From Actinomycetales bacterium (lineage in GTDB: Bacteria; Actinomycetota; Actinomycetes; Actinomycetales; Dermabacteraceae), in assembly GCA_012799425.1 (NCBI GenBank), contig JAAZLF010000422.1:1-6600 (forward strand): a stretch of DNA of 6,600 nt. The letters are read 5' to 3'. Positions 1-5,418 of this stretch are shown piece after piece. Made by a program: the position numbers and the translations under genes. The notes beneath the pieces are model-generated. The model had not been told where the DNA came from and ran no database searches. It saw nothing but the letters and a program-made list of their open reading frames with translations. Every line of letters starts with the position of its first letter. Within the stretch, counting starts at the first letter, position 1.

Positions 1-852
1 CGCCTCGCAGCGGAAGCAGCGGAAGTCCATCTCGGCGCTGGGCTCGGTGAAGGGGAAGTGGTTGGGGCGCAGGCGCGTGATCGGCGTGCCGCCGAAGATG
101 TGCGCGGCGAAGGCGTCGAGGGTGCCCACGAGGTTCGCCATGGTCAGGCCCTTGTCGATCGCGAGGCCCTCGACCTGGTGGAACATCGGCGAATGGGTCG
201 CGTCGATCTCGTCGGCCCGGTAGACGGTGCCGGGGCAGGCCACGTACAGCGGGGCGCCGCGCTCGAGCATCGCGCGGATCTGCACCGGCGAGGTCTGGGT
301 GCGCAGCAGCATCCCGGAGCCCTCGGGGGCGATGTAGAGGGTGTCCTGCATCGAGCGGGAGGGGTGCTCGCCATCGGCGTTCAGCGCATCGAAGTTCAGC
401 CACTCGGACTCGATCTCCGGCCCCTCGGCGATCTCCCAGCCGATCCCGACGAAGAAGTCGTTGATCCGGTCCTGCAGCACCGTGAGCGGATGCGAGGCTC
501 CGCGCGGGCGCAGATCGGTGGGGAGGGTGACATCGACCGTCTCGGCGGCGAGCGCGGCCTCCTCCTCGGCGGCGGCGAGCTCCTGCTGCCGTGCGGCGAG
601 CTCCTTCTGCACCCGGCCCCTGCTCTGGCCCACCAGCTTGCCGGCGGCGGCCTTCTGGTCCTTGGGCAGGTCCTTGATGGCGCGGTTCGCGCTCGAGAGC
701 ACGCTGGCGTCGCCCACGTGCCGGGTGCGGACCTGCTTGAGCTCGGCGGTGGTGGCGGCCGCGGAGATCGCGGCGAGGGCGGCATCGACGGCGGCGCCGA
801 TGGTCGCCTCGTCGAGAGCCGGGGCGGCGGGAGTCGGAGAGGACTCGGACAC
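1..852 (-). CDS. pheS: Phenylalanine--tRNA ligase alpha subunit (partial, C-terminus beyond window)
   Basis: This is the alpha chain of the cytoplasmic alpha2beta2 enzyme that charges tRNA-Phe with phenylalanine. The 284 visible codons open with a GTG and read MSESSPTP. An Ala/Glu/Lys-rich helical stretch (about residues 10-105) matches the N-terminal tRNA-binding coiled coil. The class II catalytic core starts near residue 115. It shows RTQTSPVQ (184-191), [11 protein letters not shown] (219-229) and FTEPSAEMD (268-276), all hallmark PheS segments for ATP and phenylalanine binding. The last visible residues, CFRC, look like the start of the Cys-rich insertion that I recall from actinobacterial PheS. 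Roughly 60-70 residues with motif 3 are missing at the window edge, where pheT would be expected to follow. No strong Shine-Dalgarno lies before the GTG (only a weak GAAAG), so the start is slightly less certain than the identity. Confidence 0.97.
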   Translation of the reverse strand, partial: MSESSPTPAAPALDEATIGAAVDAALAAISAAATTAELKQVRTRHVGDASVLSSANRAIKDLPKDQKAAAGKLVGQSRGRVQKELAARQQELAAAEEEAALAAETVDVTLPTDLRPRGASHPLTVLQDRINDFFVGIGWEIAEGPEIESEWLNFDALNADGEHPSRSMQDTLYIAPEGSGMLLRTQTSPVQIRAMLERGAPLYVACPGTVYRADEIDATHSPMFHQVEGLAIDKGLTMANLVGTLDAFAAHIFGGTPITRLRPNHFPFTEPSAEMDFRCFRCEA

Positions 853-882
853 GGGTATCGCTTTCGTCCAGGGGGCAGGAGG

Positions 883-908
883 GCGCGAGCACCGGAGCGC
901 GAGCACCG
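883..908. repeat. Tandem direct repeat in the pheS leader
   Basis: The 12-mer GCGCGAGCACCG occurs exactly twice, at 883-894 and 897-908, a period of 14 bp. It lies between the putative pheS -10 box and the pheS start codon, so it would be in the 5' leader of pheS. It may be a chance product of high GC, a small slippage duplication or a protein-binding site. It contains no run of Phe codons and does not form an obvious attenuator. Confidence 0.6.
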
Positions 909-914
909 CGGACC

Positions 915-920
915 ATTCTA
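915..920 (-). promoter_or_regulatory. Candidate -10 box for pheS
   Basis: On the minus strand this reads TAGAAT, a good TANNNT-type -10 hexamer and an AT-rich island in very GC-rich DNA. It would start transcription near position 908, giving a leader of about 56 nt. No convincing -35 hexamer is seen 16-18 bp upstream. The call rests on the -10 match and its position in front of an otherwise promoterless pheS. Confidence 0.35.
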
Positions 921-997
921 GGAGGCGGGCCGGGTGCTCGGGGAGCACGACCGCCGCCGACGCGACGCACGCCATCGCTGCGGCCCCCAGGGGCGGT

Positions 998-1011
998 TCT
1001 CCCGCGGGAGA
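998..1011. repeat. Perfect 14-bp palindrome, possible operator
   Basis: TCTCCCGCGGGAGA is its own reverse complement with no spacer. A gapless palindrome is typical of a site bound by a dimeric regulator rather than of an RNA hairpin, which needs a loop. It sits about 145-160 bp from each flanking start codon, so it could serve either gene. The regulator is unknown and no regulator gene lies in the window. Confidence 0.4.
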
Positions 1012-1065
1012 CGTGGCGGGTCCTCCTGCGGCGGAGCCGGTACGGAGCATCCCGTCCCCTCCCCC

Positions 1066-1082
1066 GCTGCCGCTGCGGCAGC
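1066..1082. repeat. 8-bp inverted repeat with 1-nt centre, upstream of mscR
   Basis: GCTGCCGC and GCGGCAGC flank a single T, making a 17-bp near-perfect palindrome. It ends about 25 bp upstream of the putative mscR -10 box and so overlaps the expected -35 zone, a usual place for a repressor or activator site. It could also fold as a GC hairpin if transcribed. Function is inferred from position only. Confidence 0.4.
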
Positions 1083-1091
1083 CGCCCGCAT

Positions 1092-1114
1092 CCAGGCATT
1101 TCGGCTTAGCCTGG
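1092..1114 (+). promoter_or_regulatory. Candidate mscR promoter with -10 inside an inverted repeat
   Basis: TAGCCT at 1107-1112 fits a TANNNT -10 box and lies in the least GC-rich stretch of the intergenic region. Transcription would start near 1119, leaving a leader of about 40 nt. The -10 overlaps the right arm of an inverted repeat, CCAGGC (1092-1097) and GCCTGG (1109-1114), so a protein bound there would compete with RNA polymerase. No good -35 hexamer is visible, which could mean activator dependence or a wrong call. Confidence 0.35.
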
Positions 1115-1132
1115 TGGGGACATCGTCTACCC

Positions 1133-1154
1133 CTCCTCGGAGGAGTCAGGAAGG
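1133..1154 (+). promoter_or_regulatory. mscR: mscR ribosome-binding region: hairpin plus Shine-Dalgarno
   Basis: AGGAAGG at 1148-1154 is a strong Shine-Dalgarno five nt before the GTG at 1160, and it fixes that start. Just upstream a second purine run, GGAGGAG (1139-1145), overlaps the right arm of a small hairpin (CTCCT-CGG-AGGAG, 1133-1145). The upstream run is too far from the GTG to be the main site, but it could act as a standby site whose access depends on the hairpin. Confidence 0.5.
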
Positions 1155-1159
1155 TCCCT

Positions 1160-2260
1160 GTGCCCACGACCGTCAAGGGCGTCGTCGCCCGCAGCGAGAA
1201 GCAGCCTGCCGAGCTGCTCGACATCATCATCCCGGACCCCGGTCCGAACGACGTCGTCGTCGACATCGAGGCGACCGGCGTCTGCCACACCGACCTCGCC
1301 TACCGCGACGGCGGCATCAACGACGAGTTCCCGTTCCTGCTGGGGCACGAGTCCGCGGGCCGCGTCTCCGTGATCGGCGAGAACGTCACCCACGTGGAGA
1401 TCGGTGACTACGTGGTGCTGAACTGGCGCGCGGTCTGCGGTGAGTGCCGCGCCTGCAAGAAGGGCGTGCAGCAGTACTGCTTCGCGACCCACAACGCCTC
1501 CAAGCCCATGACCCTCGCCGACGGCACCGAGCTGACCGCCGCACTGGGCATCGGCTCCTTCGCGGAGAAGACCCTCGTCCACGAGGGCCAGTGCACCAAG
1601 GTCTCCGAGGACGCCCCGGCCGAGGTCGCCGGCCTGCTGGGCTGCGGCGTGATGGCGGGCATCGGCGCCGCGATCAACACCGGCCAGGTCCAGCGCGGCG
1701 AGTCCCTCGCCGTGATCGGCCTGGGCGGCGTGGGCTGCGCCGCGATCGCGGGTGCGAAGCTCGCCGGGGCCACGACCATCATCGGCCTCGACGTCGACGA
1801 GAAGAAGCTCGCCGCTGCCGAGGAGCTCGGCGCCACCCACACCCTGTGCACCAAGGACCTCTCGCCGCAGCAGGTGGCGACGAAGGTGCAGGAGCTCACC
1901 GACGGGTTCGGCGCGGATGTCGTGGTCGACGCCGTCGGCATCCCGCAGACCTACGAGACCGCCTTCTACGCCCGCGACCTCGCCGGTCGCGTGGTCCTCG
2001 TGGGCGTGCCCCGCCCGGACGTGGAGCTGACGCTCCCGCTGCTGGACGTGTTCGGGCGCGGGGGGTCGCTGAAATCCTCCTGGTACGGCGACTGCCTGCC
2101 CGAACGGGACTTCCCATACCTGATCGACCTGTTCCTCCAGGGCCGGCTGCCGCTGGATCGCTTCGTCACCGGGCGCACCGACCTCGCCGGCGTGGACGGT
2201 GCGCTCGACGCGCTCCACGAGGGCGACACCCTGCGCACCGTGGCGGAGGTGGCACGATGA
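1160..2260 (+). CDS. mscR: S-(hydroxymethyl)mycothiol dehydrogenase
   Basis: This is a zinc- and NAD-dependent medium-chain alcohol dehydrogenase, 366 aa. It oxidises the spontaneous adduct of formaldehyde with mycothiol to S-formylmycothiol; the family member MscR can also reduce S-nitrosomycothiol. Catalytic zinc ligands are C42 (in GVCHTD), H63 with E64 (LLGHES) and C152 (LLGCGVM). The structural zinc lobe has C93, C96, C99 and C107 in the usual CxxCxxCx7C spacing. The Rossmann motif GLGGVG is at 177-182, and D201 at the end of the second strand indicates NAD rather than NADP. Overall sequence and length fit the mycothiol class (M. tuberculosis Rv2259, about 360 aa) better than glutathione FrmA. 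The GTG start follows a strong Shine-Dalgarno, and longer upstream frames lack one. The stop overlaps the next gene, a hydrolase expected to act on its product. Exact substrate is inferred from homology and this pairing. Confidence 0.92.
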   Translation: MPTTVKGVVARSEKQPAELLDIIIPDPGPNDVVVDIEATGVCHTDLAYRDGGINDEFPFLLGHESAGRVSVIGENVTHVEIGDYVVLNWRAVCGECRACKKGVQQYCFATHNASKPMTLADGTELTAALGIGSFAEKTLVHEGQCTKVSEDAPAEVAGLLGCGVMAGIGAAINTGQVQRGESLAVIGLGGVGCAAIAGAKLAGATTIIGLDVDEKKLAAAEELGATHTLCTKDLSPQQVATKVQELTDGFGADVVVDAVGIPQTYETAFYARDLAGRVVLVGVPRPDVELTLPLLDVFGRGGSLKSSWYGDCLPERDFPYLIDLFLQGRLPLDRFVTGRTDLAGVDGALDALHEGDTLRTVAEVAR

Positions 2261-2877
2261 CCGCGCGACTCTCGCACGCCGTCACCTCCGGCACCTTCAG
2301 CCTCGACGGCGAGACCCATCAGGTGGACAACAACGTGTGGGTGCTCGGCGACGACGAGCAGTGCGTGGTGTTCGATGCCCCGCACGACATCGACACCGTC
2401 GTGGAGCTGGTCGGTGAGCGCGAGTGCGTGGGCATCCTGCTCACCCATGCTCATGACGACCATGTGCGGTTCGCTCCCGAGCTGTCCGAGACGCTCGAGG
2501 CACCGATCCTGCTGAACCCCGCCGATCGCGAGGTCTGGCAGCTCACGCACGGCGACCTGCCCTGGGACGACGACGTCGCCGACGGCGACATGTTCACCAT
2601 CGCCGGCGTGAACCTCGAGGCGATGCACACCCCGGGACACTCCCCCGGCTCGACCTGCTACTACTCGGAGGAGCTGGGCGCCGTGTTCACCGGTGACACG
2701 CTCTTCCAGGGCGGCCCGGGAGCCACCGGGCGCTCCTTCTCCTCACGGGAGACGATCGAGGAGTCCGTGCGCGAGCGCCTGTTCGCTCTGCCCGAGGACA
2801 CGGTGGTCCATACCGGCCACGGCCCGGACACCACGATCGGCACCGAGAAGCGGGCCGCGCAGGGCGACTGGCTCTGA
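2257..2877 (+). CDS. Metallo-beta-lactamase-fold hydrolase, probable S-formylmycothiol hydrolase
   Basis: This 206-aa cytoplasmic protein has the complete metal site of a glyoxalase-II-like MBL hydrolase: THAHDDH (63-69, giving H64, H66, D68, H69), H128 in [10 protein letters not shown]147 in FTGDTLF and H188 in HTGHGP. That supports a two-metal thioesterase. Its ATG overlaps the mscR stop codon as ATGA, and GGAGGT (2245-2250) inside the end of mscR provides a ribosome site, so the two are translationally coupled. The same pair occurs in mycobacteria (Rv2259-Rv2260). By position, it most likely hydrolyses S-formylmycothiol to formate and mycothiol, completing formaldehyde detoxification. A role on another mycothiol thioester, as in methylglyoxal detoxification, cannot be excluded. 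There is no signal peptide. A hairpin 27 nt downstream ends the operon. Confidence 0.88.
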   Translation: MTARLSHAVTSGTFSLDGETHQVDNNVWVLGDDEQCVVFDAPHDIDTVVELVGERECVGILLTHAHDDHVRFAPELSETLEAPILLNPADREVWQLTHGDLPWDDDVADGDMFTIAGVNLEAMHTPGHSPGSTCYYSEELGAVFTGDTLFQGGPGATGRSFSSRETIEESVRERLFALPEDTVVHTGHGPDTTIGTEKRAAQGDWL

Positions 2878-2903
2878 GCCTCACCCGCTGAGTCGGAGAC
2901 CGT

Positions 2904-2941
2904 GAGCGGCGGCGATCATCCTGCGATGGTCGCCGCCGCTC
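2904..2941 (+). terminator. Long hairpin terminator of the mscR operon
   Basis: GAGCGGCGGCGA (2904-2915) pairs perfectly with TCGCCGCCGCTC (2930-2941). The pairing continues inward through a U-G and four more pairs, giving about 17 bp around a CTGC loop. It begins 27 nt after the hydrolase stop codon. The downstream run is only weakly T-rich (TGTGT), so this is a GC-rich hairpin of the kind common in actinobacteria rather than a classical U-tract terminator. The rest of the gap to 3113 holds only a minor hairpin, GGCAG-CGTT-CTGCC (2994-3007), and no clear gene. Confidence 0.75.
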
Positions 2942-3098
2942 TGTGTCCGCTCCCGATGTCGCAGCAGGGACCTCGGGTGCCGACGGCGGTCATGGCAGCG
3001 TTCTGCCCCGTACCGTGGCGGCCGCTGCACTCCGGTGATCCGTTCGGGCGCTGCGCTCGCCCACATCGGGGGTGACGAATCGGCGTGCGGGCGGATCA

Positions 3099-3107
3099 TG
3101 CCACCAT
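3099..3107 (+). promoter_or_regulatory. Possible extended -10 for a leaderless small ORF
   Basis: TGC followed by CACCAT (3102-3107) resembles an extended -10 element with one mismatch to TANNNT. Its last base lies seven nt before the ATG at 3114, the distance expected if the transcript starts on the start codon. That would explain the lack of a Shine-Dalgarno. No -35 is evident, and this is a weak inference. Confidence 0.25.
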
Positions 3108-3113
3108 GGCGTC

Positions 3114-3374
3114 ATGCGCATCGCCTTGCCTTCCGCACCCTGGCAGAGAGCTGTCGTCCAGGGATCCGCGATCGCTGTGCTCGCGCTTGCCGTCAGAGCC
3201 GTCCTGGACGGTGGTGTGACGGGGCCGGCGATCGCGTTCGCCGGAACGTACGGTCTCCTCTACACGCTGATCGCCATCGCGTTCGCACGAGCAGCCCGCT
3301 CTCGGACCGGTCGCACCGACGATCGAGGAGCGCGAGAGAATCTCGAGGGTAGGTCCACCCGATCCAGTGGATGA
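3114..3374 (+). CDS. Hypothetical small membrane protein (two transmembrane segments)
   Basis: I do not recognise this 86-aa product. It begins MRIALPSAPW and has two hydrophobic stretches, about residues 13-31 and 37-58, separated by a short DGG-containing turn. A polar, Arg-rich tail (61-86) is probably cytoplasmic. This hairpin-like layout is plausible for a real inner-membrane protein and unlikely for a random frame. Third positions are clearly less GC-biased than in the neighbours, with TTG, CTT, AGA, AGG and AAT codons, suggesting an orphan or recently acquired gene. The start is uncertain: an in-frame GTG at 3072 would add 14 residues, but neither start has a Shine-Dalgarno, and the ATG fits a leaderless promoter. 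It stops 7 nt from the end of the convergent CopD-CtaG gene. No function can be assigned. Confidence 0.5.
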   Translation: MRIALPSAPWQRAVVQGSAIAVLALAVRAVLDGGVTGPAIAFAGTYGLLYTLIAIAFARAARSRTGRTDDRGARENLEGRSTRSSG

Positions 3375-3380
3375 GATCGG
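3359..3380. terminator. Inverted repeat between convergent gene ends, possible bidirectional terminator
   Basis: CCGATC (3359-3364) and GATCGG (3375-3380) form a 6-bp dyad with a 10-nt loop. The dyad covers the end of the small plus-strand ORF and lies just short of the stop codon of the minus-strand CopD-CtaG gene. It reads the same on both strands, so it could weaken transcription in both directions. There is no U tract and the stem is short, so confidence is low. Confidence 0.3.
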
Positions 3381-3381
3381 T

Positions 3382-5418
3382 TCAGCTGTCCGCGCGGTCG
3401 CCGACCGTGCCGGGCGAGTCGTCCCCACGGCTGGCCCCCGCAGTGGGCGCGGGCGCGCCGTCCCCGCTGCGCAGGCTCGCGAGGTACGCGTTGTACGCCT
3501 CGAGCTCCGCACCGCCGTCGCGCTCGGCCTTGCGGTCGTACTGGCGGGCACGGCGGTCCTCGGACTTCATCCAGAGCACGGCGACGATGATCGCGTAACC
3601 CACGGTGGGGATCTCCGAGATCGCCCACATGATCGTGCCGCCCCTCACCTGGATCAGCTCCAGCCGTTCGAGCGGGTACATCCCCAGGTCGGTGTACCAG
3701 CCCTCGGCGATCAACCAGGTCGCCGAGACCAGGGCGACGCCGAAGAAGGCGTGGAAGGCCAGGGTGACCAGCAGGGTGATCAGCTTGAGCACGGGGTTGA
3801 TGGTCTTGGTGGAGGGATCGATGCCGATGAGCACCCAGGCGAACAGGTAGCCCGACCCCAGGAAGTGCACCGTCATCAGGAAGTGGCCGAGGTGGTGGTA
3901 CATCGCCATCTCGAACAGGGGCGTGAAGTAGAAGACGACCAGCGAGCCGGCGAAGATCAGCCCGGCCAGCGGCGGTGCGGAGACCACGCGGGCGTAGCCG
4001 GAGTGCACCGCGGCCAGCACCCACTCGCGGATCCCGCGGGAGCCGTCGGTGCGCGGCGCCACGGCGCGCGAGAGCAATGTGACGGGGCCTCCCAGGGCCC
4101 ACAGCGGCGGCACGATCATCATCATCGCCATGTGCTGGATCATGTGCGCGTCGAAGCGGAACTTGCCCCAGGCGGCGGCTCCCCCGCTCATCACCCAGGC
4201 GAAGGCCACGCAGCCGGCGACGAACGCCAGGGTGCGGTGCCAGGGCCAGACGTCCCCGCGCCGGGACAGGCGCACCGCGCCGGCGAGGTATGCCCCGGCC
4301 ATCGCGACTGCGAGGGCGAGGGCGACCCAGTCCGGCTGGAAGAGGGTGAACATCGTGGTCGGGTCGAACTCCTGCTCCGGGGGCAGGAAGCCGACGAGCG
4401 AGAGCGTCTTGAGGTCCCCGACGGGCGGGATCGCCTGCGGCACCGGCGGCGCGGAGCGACCCAGGGCGATCGAGGCCCCGATCACTGCGGCCATGACCAG
4501 ACCCTCGCTGAGGGCGAGGTGGCGGAACCGGATGCGGTCCCCGAGCCGGCGCCGCTGCTGCGCCCCGAACAGTGCGAGAACGATCAGTCCCAGTGCCTTG
4601 GCGAGCACCACGAGCCCGTAGCCGGTGCTGACGAGGTCGGCCCAGCTCGACAAGCGGATCAGCGCGCTGAGGAAGCCGCTGAACGCGAGGGCGACCACGG
4701 AGGCCAACGCCCAGGGCGAGAAGCGCTGGATGGTGGTGGCCAGGACGTCGTCGGGAAGGCGAGGGGCGAGCAGGGCGATGACGAGCAGGCCGCCGGCCCA
4801 CACCGCGACGGCGATCAGATGCAGCGCCATGGCGTTGACGGCGTTGATGTGGTCGAGACTGGCTCCGGCGTGACCGGCCATGCCCAGCGCCCCGGCGGCG
4901 ATGCCGGTGAAGGCGAGGCCCCAGCAGGCCAGTACCGTGGAGCGGGCCAGTGCGTAGCAGAGCGCGGCGAGCGCGGCGAAGACGGCGACGCCCATCTGGA
5001 TCCGGCCGAGCGCGCCGCCCATCGCCACGTCCCAGACGTTCAGCGCCGTCCCCGCACCGGTGGCCTCGAGGCCCCCGAGCGGGATCTGTGCGAGGGCTGC
5101 GACGGCCCACAGCAGAGCACCGGCGGCGCCGAGCCGCACGGTGCGTCGACGCACCGGGTCCAGCACCTTGACCTCGCGGCGCGAGGGTCCGGGCAGCAGG
5201 AGCACGGCGGTGCCGCCCGCCCCGATGGCGATCAGCAGTCCCAGGTGATGCAGCGTCCGCACCACCGGAAGGCCCCAGGTGACCAGCGGGGACGCAGGGA
5301 CCAGCGTGGCGGGCGACGAAGCGCCCGTGGCGGCCATGCCCGCCAGGGCGGCCACCACCGTGAGGACGAGCAGGAGCGGGAGGGTGAGCGCGACGCCGCG
5401 GCGGAGGAGAGTGGTCAT
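3382..5418 (-). CDS. CopD-CtaG fusion membrane protein (copper transport / cytochrome c oxidase assembly)
   Basis: This 678-aa polytopic inner-membrane protein has two parts. Residues about 1-320 form a CopD-like copper-transport module: an N-terminal hydrophobic helix (8-30), HHLG at 57-60, AGHAG at 181-185 and the characteristic HLIAVAVWAGG at 200-210. Residues about 365-618 match the caa3-type CtaG family, which helps deliver copper to cytochrome oxidase. Candidate metal ligands there include H394, the H425/H429 cluster in DAHMIQHMAMMM (423-434), H508, H509, H512 and H518, and H556. A hydrophilic, probably cytoplasmic tail (about 619-678) follows. There is no CopC-type periplasmic domain. 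Such fusions are known in actinobacteria. The start is the ATG overlapping the upstream methyltransferase stop (ATGA), so it is likely translationally coupled and driven from the rplT transcript. Whether it imports copper, loads oxidase or both is not decided by sequence. Confidence 0.9.
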   Translation of the reverse strand: MTTLLRRGVALTLPLLLVLTVVAALAGMAATGASSPATLVPASPLVTWGLPVVRTLHHLGLLIAIGAGGTAVLLLPGPSRREVKVLDPVRRRTVRLGAAGALLWAVAALAQIPLGGLEATGAGTALNVWDVAMGGALGRIQMGVAVFAALAALCYALARSTVLACWGLAFTGIAAGALGMAGHAGASLDHINAVNAMALHLIAVAVWAGGLLVIALLAPRLPDDVLATTIQRFSPWALASVVALAFSGFLSALIRLSSWADLVSTGYGLVVLAKALGLIVLALFGAQQRRRLGDRIRFRHLALSEGLVMAAVIGASIALGRSAPPVPQAIPPVGDLKTLSLVGFLPPEQEFDPTTMFTLFQPDWVALALAVAMAGAYLAGAVRLSRRGDVWPWHRTLAFVAGCVAFAWVMSGGAAAWGKFRFDAHMIQHMAMMMIVPPLWALGGPVTLLSRAVAPRTDGSRGIREWVLAAVHSGYARVVSAPPLAGLIFAGSLVVFYFTPLFEMAMYHHLGHFLMTVHFLGSGYLFAWVLIGIDPSTKTINPVLKLITLLVTLAFHAFFGVALVSATWLIAEGWYTDLGMYPLERLELIQVRGGTIMWAISEIPTVGYAIIVAVLWMKSEDRRARQYDRKAERDGGAELEAYNAYLASLRSGDGAPAPTAGASRGDDSPGTVGDRADS

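Larger units (their letters stand above)
853..1159. other. Divergent pheS / mscR intergenic region, rich in palindromes
   Basis: No convincing coding sequence lies in these 307 bp; open frames crossing it are GC-driven extensions of shadow frames. It must hold the promoters of both pheS (leftward) and mscR (rightward). Several inverted repeats can be read directly. They are GTGCTC-GGG-GAGCAC (934-948), GCCCC-CA-GGGGC (983-994), the perfect 14-bp palindrome TCTCCCGCGGGAGA (998-1011), GCTGCCGC-T-GCGGCAGC (1066-1082), CCAGGC-N11-GCCTGG (1092-1114) and CTCCT-CGG-AGGAG (1133-1145). Some are likely operator or mRNA-hairpin elements. Others may be chance in GC-rich DNA. Confidence 0.6.

Noticed and set aside
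853..917. A possible pheS leader peptide starting at the ATG at 917 (minus strand)
   Set aside because: It contains no Phe codons, has no Shine-Dalgarno and is out of frame with pheS, so it does not look like a phenylalanine attenuator.
58..921. A 287-codon plus-strand frame across pheS
   Set aside because: It is the antisense shadow of pheS. The minus strand shows unmistakable PheS catalytic motifs in the same interval.
341..1159. In-frame N-terminal extension of about 273 residues on mscR
   Set aside because: It runs antisense through pheS and the intergenic region, and the known protein family starts at the GTG at 1160, which has a strong Shine-Dalgarno.
1127..2218. A 363-codon minus-strand frame opposite mscR
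   Set aside because: It is antisense to a gene with intact zinc and NAD motifs, and its composition is Gly/Val/Asp/His-rich with no recognisable domain.
2881..3099. A 72-codon minus-strand frame in the gap after the mscR operon
   Set aside because: It has no Shine-Dalgarno or recognisable domain, is Arg/His/Ser-rich and runs through the terminator hairpin, so it is more likely chance.
3260..5110. A 616-codon minus-strand frame inside CopD-CtaG
   Set aside because: It is an alternate frame of the same DNA and extremely Arg/Gly/Pro-rich, while the overlapping frame encodes regular membrane helices with CopD and CtaG motifs.
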